Assembly: GCF_900112265.1 (NCBI RefSeq)
Contig: NZ_FOLO01000014.1
Span: 1 to 64,000 of the forward strand
Length of the DNA: 64,000 nucleotides
Origin: Pseudoalteromonas denitrificans DSM 6059
GTDB taxonomy: Bacteria > Pseudomonadota > Gammaproteobacteria > Enterobacterales > Alteromonadaceae
Direction of reading: 5' to 3'
Part shown: one piece after another, positions 1 through 8,603 of the stretch
Position numbering within the stretch: the first letter of the stretch is position 1
Layout of the letters: each line of letters opens with the position of its first letter
The notes under the pieces: generated by a model
Databases searched by the model: none
What the model saw: only the letters and a program-made list of their open reading frames with translations
What the model was told of the DNA's origin: nothing
Translations under genes and position numbers: made by a program

Positions 1-22
1 CCGTTAATTGCTTGGGGTGCGA

Positions 23-50
23 ATAATACACCTTAAAAACCTTGAGTCAA
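23..50 (-). promoter_or_regulatory. rRNA operon promoter P2 (reads leftwards)
   Basis: On the minus strand a TTGACT -35 box (45-50) is followed after 16 bp by a TATTAT -10 box (23-28) and then a CGCACCCC segment. From memory this has the same layout, spacing and near-identical boxes as E. coli rrnB P2 (TTGACT, 16 bp, TATTAT, then GCACACCCC). The rRNA genes themselves would lie left of the window. The paired P1 promoter upstream supports the call. Confidence 0.8.
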
Positions 51-181
51 CACTTAATTTTAATTTTCTTTAGAAGAAGTTTCTTTCTAAAGAATCGTTA
101 AGTTTTACTTGCCTCGCCAACCTAGCTAACTTGCTACACCCCTTTAAGAATGTTGCTTGCCGTCTGTGTCGGTGGAGGCGC

Positions 182-245
182 AGTATAGAGAGATTTGGAT
201 TGAGCGCAAGTGTTTTTATCACTTTTTTTGAATTAATTATTTATA
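182..245 (-). promoter_or_regulatory. rRNA operon promoter P1 with AT-rich UP region
   Basis: On the minus strand a TTGCGC -35 box (204-209), a 16-bp spacer and a TATACT -10 box (182-187) are followed by a GCGCC-type discriminator and a CCACCGACAC segment. This closely resembles the start region of E. coli rrn P1 promoters, where the GC-rich discriminator confers ppGpp and growth-rate control. Upstream (210-245) is a run of A/T suited to an UP element. P1 lies about 155 bp upstream of P2, a typical tandem arrangement. Confidence 0.8.
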
Positions 246-468
246 CTGTATTTAACACATATTGATACCAAGTTATTCACAAAGTCCTGTGCACAACCCT
301 GGATTTAACACTCTCAAAACCTATGCATTTTACTTATATATAAATAATCACTATTTTCTATGCTATATATAGTGATAACATTTAACCTCTATATAGGTAG
401 AATTAAACCTTAGTGAGCTCTTATCCACTTTGAGCCAGTACATAATAAATTCACGGAACTCATAAAAG
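246..468. other. Intergenic region with DnaA-box-like sequences
   Basis: No gene is visible between the rRNA promoters and xthA. TTATTCACA at 273-281 matches the DnaA-box consensus TTATNCACA exactly. TGTGCACAA at 289-297 is an inverted copy with one mismatch, and TTATCCACT at 421-429 has one mismatch. The stretch must also hold the xthA promoter, but no convincing pair of boxes stood out. Whether DnaA binds here is only an inference. Confidence 0.35.
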
Positions 469-1275
469 ATGAAAATCATCAGTTTTAATATAAATGGCCT
501 ACGTGCACGCCTTCATCAACTTCAAGCTATCATTGACAAGCATCAACCCGACATTATCGGTTTGCAAGAAATAAAAGTGCACAATGATGCATTTCCGATT
601 GAAGACGTTGAAGCCATGGGCTATCACGTTTATTTCCATGGCCAAAAAGCACATTATGGTGTTGCTATGCTCTGTAAAAAAGAAGCTGATAGTGTGCAAA
701 TGGGTTTTCCAACCGATGATGATGACGCTCAAAAACGCATGGTCATGGTAACAACAACAAATGATGCTGGAGATAAAGTTACAGTTTTAAATGGTTATTT
801 TCCACAGGGTGATAATATTTCCCATGAGACTAAGTACCCATATAAACGTCAATTTTATACTGATTTAATGGGTTATTTAGATGAACACCATGATAATGAG
901 GAAAACATCATTGTGATGGGCGATATTAATATTTCTCCCACAGATTTAGATATAGGTATTGGCGAGACAAATGCAAAACGCTGGTTAAAAACAGGAAAGT
1001 GTTCTTTTCAACCAGAAGAAAGACAATGGCTCTCAACATTAATGGACTGGGGTTTTAAAGATACCTTCAGAGAACAGTTTCCTGATGTCGCAGATAAGTA
1101 CTCATGGTTTGATTATCGCTCTAAAGGTTTTGTAGATAATAGGGGATTACGAATTGATGTAATACTTGCAACTGAATCTCTTGCAAAAACATGCATAGAT
1201 ACAGGCATTGATTATGAATTACGTGCAATAGAAAAACCTTCTGATCATGCGCCCATTTGGTCTGAGTTTAAATAA
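469..1275 (+). CDS. xthA: Exodeoxyribonuclease III (AP endonuclease)
   Basis: Class II AP endonuclease and 3'-5' exonuclease of base-excision repair, a Mg2+-dependent cytoplasmic enzyme. The 268-residue length equals E. coli XthA. The exonuclease-endonuclease-phosphatase fold residues are all visible: N7 in [11 protein letters not shown]34 in LQEIK, Y110 in NGYFPQG, D152 and N154 in [10 protein letters not shown]230 in RIDVIL and H260 in SDHAPIW. It is the first gene of a two-gene unit with rlmA, which starts one base after the xthA stop. Nothing is unusual about it. Confidence 0.96.
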   Translation: MKIISFNINGLRARLHQLQAIIDKHQPDIIGLQEIKVHNDAFPIEDVEAMGYHVYFHGQKAHYGVAMLCKKEADSVQMGFPTDDDDAQKRMVMVTTTNDAGDKVTVLNGYFPQGDNISHETKYPYKRQFYTDLMGYLDEHHDNEENIIVMGDINISPTDLDIGIGETNAKRWLKTGKCSFQPEERQWLSTLMDWGFKDTFREQFPDVADKYSWFDYRSKGFVDNRGLRIDVILATESLAKTCIDTGIDYELRAIEKPSDHAPIWSEFK

Positions 1276-1276
1276 G

Positions 1277-2077
1277 ATGTCATTAGCTTATATATGTCCA
1301 ATATGTACACAAAACTTAAGTCTTAATAACAAAACACTAAGTTGTTCAAATAATCATAGTTTTGATTTTGCGAAAGAAGGTTATGTAAACTTATTGCCCG
1401 TACAGCATAAAAAGAGTAAAGATCCAGGTGATAACATTGCAATGGTTCAAGCTCGGCGTCAATTTTTATCCCAAGGGCATTATTGTTTTTTACAAAATGC
1501 AGTTGCTGATAAATTAAAGTCAGTTGGCCCAGATAAAACAGTTATCGATTTAGGCTGTGGTGAAGGCTTTTATACACAAGCTTTGCAAAAGTCAGCACCT
1601 ACATGCACGGTTTATGGTGTAGATATTTCCAAGCCCGCGATAAAGTATGCCGCTAAACGGTACCCAGATTGTCATTTTAGTGTTGCTTCTATCGCACAAG
1701 CACCATTTAATGATTTGAAAGCAGATGTAATCGTCAGTATTTTCGCTCCTTTATTTGATACTGAACTTTCACGTTTATGTAAAGACAAGCTTATTGTAGC
1801 AAGCCCTGGTCCAAGACATTTATTTGAACTTAAAAAGCAAATCTATCAAGATGTCAATCTTCATACACCAGTTGATTGCCCTCAAGGATTTGAAAGTTAT
1901 AGTGAAGAGACACTAACCAGAACTGTGGTACTTGATATTCCTACTGCAAAAAATTTAGTTATGATGACACCTTTTGCATGGAAATTTAGACCTGAGCATT
2001 GGCAAGATTTAGAGCAAAAAGAAAATATTGAAGTTACTTTAGAGTTCTACTTATCTATATTTAAAAAGATAATTTAG
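1277..2077 (+). CDS. rlmA: 23S rRNA (guanine-745 N1)-methyltransferase
   Basis: SAM-dependent methyltransferase that modifies G745 in helix 35 of 23S rRNA. The N-terminus has a zinc-binding Cys4/Cys3His-type knuckle (CPIC near residues 7-10, then a second Cys and a His), followed by the family signature KEGYVNLLPVQHKKS. The SAM-binding motif I is VIDLGCGEGFYTQAL near residues 90-105. An upstream in-frame ATG at 1247 lies inside xthA; the ATG at 1277 gives the N-terminus typical of RlmA and is preferred. It follows the xthA stop by one base, so translational coupling is likely. A strong terminator follows. Confidence 0.94.
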   Translation: MSLAYICPICTQNLSLNNKTLSCSNNHSFDFAKEGYVNLLPVQHKKSKDPGDNIAMVQARRQFLSQGHYCFLQNAVADKLKSVGPDKTVIDLGCGEGFYTQALQKSAPTCTVYGVDISKPAIKYAAKRYPDCHFSVASIAQAPFNDLKADVIVSIFAPLFDTELSRLCKDKLIVASPGPRHLFELKKQIYQDVNLHTPVDCPQGFESYSEETLTRTVVLDIPTAKNLVMMTPFAWKFRPEHWQDLEQKENIEVTLEFYLSIFKKII

Positions 2078-2105
2078 TTTATCTGAATTGAGGTATTAAA
2101 GTATT

Positions 2106-2145
2106 AAAAAAGGCTTTCTTTGATAAGAAAGCCTTTTTAGTTTTT
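2106..2145. terminator. Bidirectional Rho-independent terminator (rlmA / nhaD)
   Basis: A 14-bp stem, AAAAAGGCTTTCTT (2107-2120) against AAGAAAGCCTTTTT (2125-2138), with a 4-base TGAT loop and T/A tracts on both sides. It sits between the convergent ends of rlmA and nhaD and can serve both. Confidence 0.88.
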
Positions 2146-2152
2146 ACGTTTT

Positions 2153-3547
2153 TTATGAACCATTAATTAATATATGAACATAAATACTTGCCCCGTAGCC
2201 TAATGCTATAACAGGAGTCCATTTTAAGTGACTAAAGAAAGTATAATACCCTCTAGCTTGACCCATCAATGCAACGCCAGCAGCAGAACCTATTGATAAC
2301 ATACTACCACCCACTCCAGCAGTTAATGTTACAAGTAGCCATTGTGAATGAGACATTTCAGGCTGCATCGTTAAGACTGCAAACATGACCGGAATGTTAT
2401 CTACAATTGCAGATAAAATTCCTACTAATACATTCGCCGTTGTGGCACCTAATTGAACATACATAAATTCAGATGCTAAGCCTAAATAACCAATATAGCC
2501 TAAACCGCCTACAGCTAATATTACCCCGTAGAAGAAAAACAACGTATCCCATTCCGCTTTAGCAATTTTATTAAAAATATCAAAGTCATCTTCAATTTGA
2601 TGACCAGTTGGTATGTCGTTGTGGTCAATTTCAATTTTTGCAGATTGGCGTAAGTAGTAACCAAATAATTTAAGATAAGCTAGTCCTAGCATCATACCGA
2701 ATACAGGCGGTAAATGTAGGAAGTTGTGGAATGATACAGCTGTAATAATTGTAAGAATAAACAGACCAACAATTGTTAATCCACCTTTTTTAATCGGGGT
2801 CATTTCAAGCGATGATGATTTTGGTTTGCCAGTAGGTAATGCAAATTGCATGATGAATGCAGGTATAATAAAGTTAACTACGGAAGGGATAAATAATACA
2901 AAGAATTCCTGGAATTGTACGATGCCTTTTTGCCATACCATTAATGTTGTAATATCGCCAAATGGACTAAATGCACCACCGGCGTTAGCACCAACAACAA
3001 TATTAATACAGCTAATCGCAATGAATTTTGGTTCATCTTTACCTACGGCTAATACTACAGCGCACATAATTAAAGCTGTTGTTAAGTTATCTGCGATCGG
3101 CGAAATAAAGAAAGCTAAGATTCCAGTTAACCAAAATAAAGAACGGTAACTAAAACCCTTTAGAACCAACCAATCGCGTAATGAATTAAATACATCACGT
3201 TCCAGCATCGCATTGATATAGGTCATGGCAACCAAAAGGAAGAAAAACAGCTCCGCATATTCTAAAAAATTATGACGGATCGCGACTTCTGCCGAATGCG
3301 GCATACCCTGAGAGTTATAAAATGCGGCTATTAAAATCCATATAAGGCCAGCTGCTAATAAAACAGGTTTTGATTTACGTAAATGAAGTTTCTCTTCAAG
3401 AATAACTAAACTGTATGAGAGTACAAATATTGCGAGGGCTGTATAACCAATCCAGTGCGTTGTTAAGTCGATGGTATCACCCCCACCTGAAGCAAAAGCA
3501 GATCCTGAGCAAACCAGTGCAATCAGAATGAATAAAAGTTGTTTCAT
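2153..3547 (-). CDS. nhaD: Na+/H+ antiporter NhaD
   Basis: Inner-membrane sodium/proton antiporter of the ArsB/NhaD ion-transporter superfamily, used by marine and halotolerant gammaproteobacteria for Na+ extrusion and pH homeostasis. The product (464 residues from the chosen start) has an N-terminal signal-like segment ending in SGSAFA and about a dozen hydrophobic segments. Family-typical stretches include SPIADNLTTALIM, GANAGGAFSPFGDITT and the C-terminal GGSMLSIGSAAG. The longer frame opens with TTG at 3565; the ATG at 3545-3547, 11 nt after GGGGA, gives a cleaner signal peptide and is preferred. A second, diverged paralogue lies at 8604-9860. Confidence 0.92.
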   Translation of the reverse strand: MKQLLFILIALVCSGSAFASGGGDTIDLTTHWIGYTALAIFVLSYSLVILEEKLHLRKSKPVLLAAGLIWILIAAFYNSQGMPHSAEVAIRHNFLEYAELFFFLLVAMTYINAMLERDVFNSLRDWLVLKGFSYRSLFWLTGILAFFISPIADNLTTALIMCAVVLAVGKDEPKFIAISCINIVVGANAGGAFSPFGDITTLMVWQKGIVQFQEFFVLFIPSVVNFIIPAFIMQFALPTGKPKSSSLEMTPIKKGGLTIVGLFILTIITAVSFHNFLHLPPVFGMMLGLAYLKLFGYYLRQSAKIEIDHNDIPTGHQIEDDFDIFNKIAKAEWDTLFFFYGVILAVGGLGYIGYLGLASEFMYVQLGATTANVLVGILSAIVDNIPVMFAVLTMQPEMSHSQWLLVTLTAGVGGSMLSIGSAAGVALMGQARGYYTFFSHLKWTPVIALGYGASIYVHILINGS

Positions 3548-3750
3548 ATAATTTAGCGTCCCCAAATTTTTGTGATTATTTTATCGTGCTATAAGTACTA
3601 ATAAAATAATCCCCTACAATAGATAGAATCTTTGCGGGGGAAAATAGCACTTTGTAACTTATTTTTATTGATTTAAAACAAATAAATGAAATACATAATA
3701 ATTGTTAATTGAATTACCTTGCTTTATGATTTAAATATAATCAATATTAA

Positions 3751-4635
3751 CTATTTATCTCTTCTCATATTTTCAAGTCGTGATAATAAGCTGGAGGTAT
3801 CTTGCCGATTACCACCAATTGCCTGTACTTCAGCATAAAACTGATCTACCAGTGCTGTTAAAGGGAGGCTCGACTGGTTATTTCTAGCTTCATCTAACGC
3901 TATACCTAAGTCTTTTCTCATCCAATCAACAGCAAAACCAAAGTCATATTCACCTTGCCACATGGTTTTATATCTATTTTCCATTTGCCAAGAACCTGCA
4001 GCCCCTTTTGAAATGGTTTCAATCACTTTTTCACCATCAAGCCCTGCACTGCGCGCAAAATGTAATCCTTCAGCTAAACCTTGTACTACCCCTGCAATGC
4101 AAATTTGATTTACCATTTTAGTTAATTGACCAGCCCCCACCGGGCCTAGCAGTTGACTAAATCTAGAATAAGCCCCCATAATGGGCTGTGCCTGCTCAAA
4201 GGTTTCAGCTTCACCACCAACCATAACCGTCAGCACACCATTTTCAGCACCTGCTTGACCACCAGATACTGGCGCATCTAAAAAGGCAATTTGCTTTTTG
4301 TTAGCCATTAGAGCGATTTCTCGTGAGACTTCAGCAGATGTTGTTGTATGATCAACCAAAATAGTATTTTCAGACATAGTGCTGAGCACACCATCGTCAT
4401 TCAAAGTTACTTGACGTAAATCAGCATCATTACCAACACATATAAATACAAATTTGGCATCTTTTGCTGCAAGTGCAGGTGTTTGTGCTATTTTACCTTG
4501 ATATTCAGCCATCCATTTTTGTGCTTTTTCTTGTGTACGGTTATACACAGTGACATCAAAACCTGCATTTTTTAAATGCCCTGCCATCGGATATCCCATC
4601 ACACCCAAACCAATAAAAGCGACTTTAGTCGACAT
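3751..4635 (-). CDS. NAD(P)-dependent beta-hydroxyacid dehydrogenase
   Basis: Member of the 3-hydroxyisobutyrate dehydrogenase / 2-hydroxy-3-oxopropionate (tartronate semialdehyde) reductase family. The N-terminal Rossmann motif is GLGVMGYPMAGHL, the substrate-binding motif DAPVSGGQAGAENG lies near residues 120-135, and the catalytic lysine is expected in KMVNQI near residue 170. The 294-residue length is normal. An AAGGAAAG ribosome site precedes the ATG. The next gene upstream is an NSS transporter, which does not settle the substrate. Valine catabolism (MmsB) genes are not adjacent, so a GarR/GlxR-like semialdehyde reductase is equally possible. Confidence 0.85.
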   Translation of the reverse strand: MSTKVAFIGLGVMGYPMAGHLKNAGFDVTVYNRTQEKAQKWMAEYQGKIAQTPALAAKDAKFVFICVGNDADLRQVTLNDDGVLSTMSENTILVDHTTTSAEVSREIALMANKKQIAFLDAPVSGGQAGAENGVLTVMVGGEAETFEQAQPIMGAYSRFSQLLGPVGAGQLTKMVNQICIAGVVQGLAEGLHFARSAGLDGEKVIETISKGAAGSWQMENRYKTMWQGEYDFGFAVDWMRKDLGIALDEARNNQSSLPLTALVDQFYAEVQAIGGNRQDTSSLLSRLENMRRDK

Positions 4636-4738
4636 TTTAACTTTCCTTATTTCTTATTATTTACCTGTGAAATACATTTAAAAATATCTTTGCCTTAGTT
4701 AATAGACAAACGATATGCCAAATTCCACCTAATTTTTA

Positions 4739-6061
4739 TTATTTAAATGCGACATTAGCAAAAACAGCGGTCATCAATACTGGACAAATATAACGTATAT
4801 ACTGGGCAAACCAATAATGTAGGCCCTTAGAAACTGACAATAACTTATTTCCTTTACGCCATAACCAACCAACCGTTATAAAATAAAATAGTCCCATTAG
4901 AGGCAATTGATATTGAGTAAATAATTTAATTACTAAACCAAATAACCAATCAAAATTTAAAATAATCGTACTAGATGCAATAAAAATAACTAAAGTTACT
5001 AACCAAGTAGACTTTTGTCTGCTCAAACTTTTATTTTCAACCAAAAAAGCAACGGGTATTTCAGTTGAGGAAATAGTAGAGGTAATTGAAGCTATCGACA
5101 TTAAAACAAAAAAGATAAACCCAATGAATAAACCAATTTGGCCCATAGAATTAAAAAGTTCAGGTAAAACAGCAAAAATTAATTGCCCCTCACCTATCAA
5201 CTTACCATTTTGAAAAACTTCAACGCCATGGCTTTGGGCTACATAAATTGCAGGTATAATCAATAACCCAGCTAGAAATGCAACGCCTGTATCTAACATT
5301 GCGACCGATAATGTCAACTTAGGTAAATTAGCATCCGGTTTCAAATACGAACCATAAATCATCATACAGCCTACACCTAATGACAAAGAGAAAAAGGCTT
5401 GTCCCATTGCTGCAAGAATCAAATCAGGATTAAGAACTTGATTAAAATCAGGATTTAAATATGCATTAAAACCTTCCGCTGCCCCCTCTAAAGTTGCAAT
5501 ATAAGCGGTTAAAGCAATTAATAAAATTAACAATAACGGCATTAACCGCCTAGACCAGATCTCTATACCTGACTTTACCCCTTTAAGAATAATACTTGCG
5601 CTTAATAACAACATAAATGGCGTAAAAATGAAGTTTTTTAACATTGAGTCTGAATTAAGAAATTTGCTTAATTCATTAAGCTCAAAGAACCTTGCAATGG
5701 GGTCTAAACTATACGCAAGCATCCAACCAGCAACAATCGAATAAAAACTTAACATAACAATTGCACCAGACAAACCAATATAACCCGCTGCAGCTCCCAT
5801 ATTTTTTGAGCGCTCTTTACAAGCATTTTGAAGTGCTTTAACAGGATTAGCTTGTGCGCTATGCCCTAAATATAATTCGGTATAAAGTGCAGGCAATGCC
5901 AGTAGAAATATGACCAAAAAGTAGACTAAAAGAAAAGCTCCACCGCCATGATTCGCGGCTTGTGTTGGAAACCCCCAAATATTACCTAAACCAACTGCAG
6001 CACCTGCTGCTGCAAGTACAAAACCTAAACGACTTTGAAAGCCATCACGTATTTCTGCCAT
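4739..6061 (-). CDS. Sodium-dependent transporter, NSS (SNF) family
   Basis: Inner-membrane Na+-coupled symporter of the neurotransmitter:sodium symporter family (LeuT fold), likely for an amino acid or small amine. The family signature at the N-terminus is intact: RLGFVLAAAGAAVGLGNIW followed by GFPTQAANHGGGAF, including the unwound TM1 glycines that bind Na+ and substrate. About eleven to twelve hydrophobic segments follow; 440 residues is typical of bacterial members. The substrate cannot be told from sequence. It is separated from the downstream dehydrogenase by about 100 bp without a clear terminator, so co-transcription is possible. Confidence 0.9.
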   Translation of the reverse strand: MAEIRDGFQSRLGFVLAAAGAAVGLGNIWGFPTQAANHGGGAFLLVYFLVIFLLALPALYTELYLGHSAQANPVKALQNACKERSKNMGAAAGYIGLSGAIVMLSFYSIVAGWMLAYSLDPIARFFELNELSKFLNSDSMLKNFIFTPFMLLLSASIILKGVKSGIEIWSRRLMPLLLILLIALTAYIATLEGAAEGFNAYLNPDFNQVLNPDLILAAMGQAFFSLSLGVGCMMIYGSYLKPDANLPKLTLSVAMLDTGVAFLAGLLIIPAIYVAQSHGVEVFQNGKLIGEGQLIFAVLPELFNSMGQIGLFIGFIFFVLMSIASITSTISSTEIPVAFLVENKSLSRQKSTWLVTLVIFIASSTIILNFDWLFGLVIKLFTQYQLPLMGLFYFITVGWLWRKGNKLLSVSKGLHYWFAQYIRYICPVLMTAVFANVAFK

Positions 6062-6246
6062 TTTATTGTTATCTCTTATTATTTTTATGTATTATGCACG
6101 CCGACGAGTTGGAATAGTACAGCCTTAACTCACTATATAGCAAGCGCCTTAAGGTAGGAACACGCATTAAACCACAGCCTTTTTTAATTAATGATCTTAA
6201 GTATCAAAAACAAGATATACCGACTTCGCTTGAAGCAGGTATTAAT

Positions 6247-6891
6247 TTGTTTATATATGACTCAAATAAGTTGCAAATAGACAATTACACTTACAATAAG
6301 TTATTTACCCAATTTGAAATAGACACTATCAATACACGTAAAAAACATGCTGCTAAACAAGAATATATTGCAAGTCGATATATGATAAAGCAGGTATTAA
6401 GTCAGTATTTAAAATGCCAACTTGTTGAACTTGAAACACGTTTTAACTTAAAAGCAAGTCGTTTAGAAGTCTTTTATAAAGATACCCTTTTACAAGTTTC
6501 AATTTCAATATCACACAGTAACGGTGTAGTGCTAGTTGCACTAAGCAATACAGTATTCACTTTTGGTGTCGATATTGAAAAAATAAATTTAAAACGTCCT
6601 TTTATAAAACTTGCCAAACACTTTTATCATGATGACGAAGTTGCATTAATAGTTAATGCAAATAAAGCACATGATAGTTTTTATCGAATCTGGACATTAA
6701 AAGAAGCACTCGCAAAAACAATTTGCCAGCCAATATCTCAGTTATTAAGTAAAAACGTTTTTGATGAAATCCAAAAACGCGCTTTAAATACAACTTCATG
6801 TCACTGGCAAGAATATGATGTCAGTTTAATAAGCAGTCATATTAGTGCGAAAGTTAACATTCAATCTATTAACTTCCCACTAAGCCTCTAA
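6247..6891 (+). CDS. 4'-phosphopantetheinyl transferase, Sfp type
   Basis: Transfers the phosphopantetheine arm of CoA to a serine of acyl or peptidyl carrier proteins. The two metal/CoA-binding motifs of the superfamily are visible: FGVDIEKINLKRP (near residue 110) and FYRIWTLKEALAK (near residue 145). No polyketide or peptide synthase is in the window, so its carrier-protein client is elsewhere. The start given is TTG at 6247 with AGG 7 nt upstream, making a rather short 214-residue protein. The frame stays open upstream to 6118 with no ATG, GTG or TTG, but an ATT at 6166 follows an AGGTAGGA ribosome site. The last 12 bases overlap the end of lysC on the other strand. Confidence 0.82.
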   Translation: MFIYDSNKLQIDNYTYNKLFTQFEIDTINTRKKHAAKQEYIASRYMIKQVLSQYLKCQLVELETRFNLKASRLEVFYKDTLLQVSISISHSNGVVLVALSNTVFTFGVDIEKINLKRPFIKLAKHFYHDDEVALIVNANKAHDSFYRIWTLKEALAKTICQPISQLLSKNVFDEIQKRALNTTSCHWQEYDVSLISSHISAKVNIQSINFPLSL

Positions 6892-8223
6892 TAATTGACT
6901 ATGAATTTTTTGCACTATTGAGTCAGATTGAGACTGTTCAACCAAAAAACATAAATTATGCTTACTTGCTCCATGACAAATTAACCTAATATTAAAGTCA
7001 GCCAAAACTTGCATAAGATTAATTTCATGTTGCTGTAATTGGATTTGTGAACCGATTAATGCAATTAATGTCAGGTTATTTTCAACACTCACATGACAAA
7101 ACTTAGTTAATTCGTCTAAGCAAGCTTGCTCTAACTCAGGACGGCTCGTATTCGGTGCATTATCTAATGTAAGCGCAACGCTAATTTCAGAAGTTGTAAT
7201 TAGATCAACCGAAATATTATACTTTGCTAATATTGAAAAAACTTTTGCTAAAAAACCGCTGGCTAACAGCATTTCAGGGCTTTTAAGCGTTAAGAGTATT
7301 TGGTTTTTCCTTTGTGTAACCGCTCGGATCCCCGAATGTTGTGATTTTTCTTTTTCTATCCAAGTTCCACCTTGTTCTGGAGCTCGACTTGACCCCACAA
7401 AAACAGAAATACCTGCGCGACTGGCTGGTAATATGGTTGCAGGATGTAATACTTTGGCGCCAAAAGTTGCCATTTCAGCCGCTTCATCAAAACTAAGTTT
7501 AGCAATTGGCTTTGCTTTGATACATAAACGAGGATCTGTTGAAAATATACCAACAACATCAGTCCAGATATGTATACTCGATGCCTCAACTGCCTCAGCA
7601 AATAGCGCTGCACTATAATCTGAGCCTCCTCGGCCTAAAGTTGTCGTTTCATTAAATTCGTTAGACCCAATAAAACCTTGTGTAACTACAACTTGGCTGG
7701 TTAATAAAGGTAACAAATATTTTTCAGCTGCTGTTTTAGTCGCATTAATATCAGGAACTGCTTTTGAAAACTGACTGTTCGTCTTCAAAATATCTCTAGC
7801 ATCGAGACGGGTCGCTTTTATATTTAAGCGGCGTAATACTTGTGTAAATAAATAGGATGAAAAGCGTTCACCAAAGCTTAATAATTCGTCTTTTTGCTGC
7901 TCCGAAAAAACTTGCTGTATTGCCACAAACTTAAACTCACTTAAAGTATGTTCAAAGCCAGTCGCTAAGTCAGCATCAAGGCTAATATCCTCTAAAATAG
8001 AATATTGAATATCTACAACTTGTTTAATATGCGTAGTCCGTTGTTCATCCGTTATATCGTTTAGGCATAAAGCAACAAGATGATTTGTGACCCCTGCACT
8101 TGCACTGACTACAACAAGGCGAACCTGATCATTATTTTTTATTATCTGAGCACAACGGCTCATTGCTGAGAAGTCAGCAACACTGGTACCGCCAAACTTG
8201 GCGACTATATAAGATGAATTCAT
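6880..8223 (-). CDS. lysC: Aspartokinase III, lysine-sensitive
   Basis: Phosphorylates aspartate as the first step of the lysine/threonine/methionine (and diaminopimelate) pathway. The 447-residue product follows E. coli LysC along its length: kinase motif VAKFGGTSVADF at the N-terminus, TTTLGRGGSDYSAAL, MATFGAKVLHPATILP, then tandem ACT domains with the lysine-site stretch ISVDLITTSEISVALTLD. Being a monofunctional, LysC-type enzyme it is expected to be feedback-inhibited by lysine. A lysine riboswitch in the leader adds gene-level control. The 3' end overlaps the phosphopantetheinyl transferase gene by 12 bp in convergent orientation, leaving no room for a conventional terminator. Confidence 0.95.
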   Translation of the reverse strand: MNSSYIVAKFGGTSVADFSAMSRCAQIIKNNDQVRLVVVSASAGVTNHLVALCLNDITDEQRTTHIKQVVDIQYSILEDISLDADLATGFEHTLSEFKFVAIQQVFSEQQKDELLSFGERFSSYLFTQVLRRLNIKATRLDARDILKTNSQFSKAVPDINATKTAAEKYLLPLLTSQVVVTQGFIGSNEFNETTTLGRGGSDYSAALFAEAVEASSIHIWTDVVGIFSTDPRLCIKAKPIAKLSFDEAAEMATFGAKVLHPATILPASRAGISVFVGSSRAPEQGGTWIEKEKSQHSGIRAVTQRKNQILLTLKSPEMLLASGFLAKVFSILAKYNISVDLITTSEISVALTLDNAPNTSRPELEQACLDELTKFCHVSVENNLTLIALIGSQIQLQQHEINLMQVLADFNIRLICHGASKHNLCFLVEQSQSDSIVQKIHSQLLEA

Positions 8224-8227
8224 GGGA

Positions 8228-8249
8228 TCTCCTAATACTTATAAGGAGA
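8228..8249 (-). promoter_or_regulatory. Hairpin that can mask the lysC ribosome-binding site
   Basis: On the minus strand TCTCCT (8244-8249) can pair with AGGAGA (8228-8233), the Shine-Dalgarno sequence just before the lysC ATG, with a 10-base loop. It lies between the lysine aptamer and the start codon, where an expression platform is expected. This suggests translational control, as in E. coli lysC, rather than attenuation by a terminator. The pairing is seen in the sequence; the switching is inferred. Confidence 0.6.
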
Positions 8250-8308
8250 ACTTGGCAGGACTTGATAATATTAAAACCGAATAAAATACAATTCTAAAAT
8301 ATGTGTCT

Positions 8309-8506
8309 CAGCCAGAAGCTCTCCACCTAATCAAACATGTTGAAACAATATTTGATTCTCGGTGACAGTTTTTAGGGATTCAGCCCAAAAAACCGAAAAA
8401 TAATTTCACGGAAAATTATTTTCCTCGGCAAAAGTCCCCCTCATTAGTGGTCAACGGATCCCGCTCCTATCACTAAATAACCTGGCTTTCGCTCCTCTTC
8501 TGTTTA
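8309..8506 (-). promoter_or_regulatory. Lysine riboswitch (L box) aptamer in the lysC leader
   Basis: Read on the minus strand, the leader reproduces the core of the E. coli lysC lysine riboswitch: AGAAGAGG-AGCG at the 5' side, GGGGGACTTTTGCCGAGG, GGGCTGAATCCC, CTGTCACCGAGAATC, and AGGTGGAGAGCTTCTGG at the 3' side. The closing P1 helix is CAGAAG (8497-8502) with CTTCTG (8313-8318). Its place directly upstream of aspartokinase III fits lysine feedback on the gene. Boundaries are approximate and no covariance model was run. Confidence 0.9.
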
Positions 8507-8526
8507 TTAAAAGGAAAATTTCCTTA

Positions 8527-8560
8527 AAATAAAACCTCACTACTATGAGTGAGGTTTTGA
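8527..8560 (-). terminator. Rho-independent terminator downstream of the second nhaD
   Basis: AAAACCTCACT (8531-8541) pairs with AGTGAGGTTTT (8548-8558) around a 6-base loop; on the minus strand it runs into TTTTATTTT. It separates the second nhaD transcript from the lysC leader. Just beyond it, AAGGAAAATTTCCTT (8511-8525) is a hyphenated palindrome in the expected lysC promoter area. Confidence 0.75.
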
Positions 8561-8603
8561 AATTTACATTTTAGACGTCTAGCTGTCAATAATTAATTTT
8601 AAT

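Noticed and set aside
2724-3149. 141-codon frame antisense to nhaD
   Set aside because: Lies wholly inside a well-conserved nhaD coding region on the other strand; its composition mirrors membrane-protein codons.
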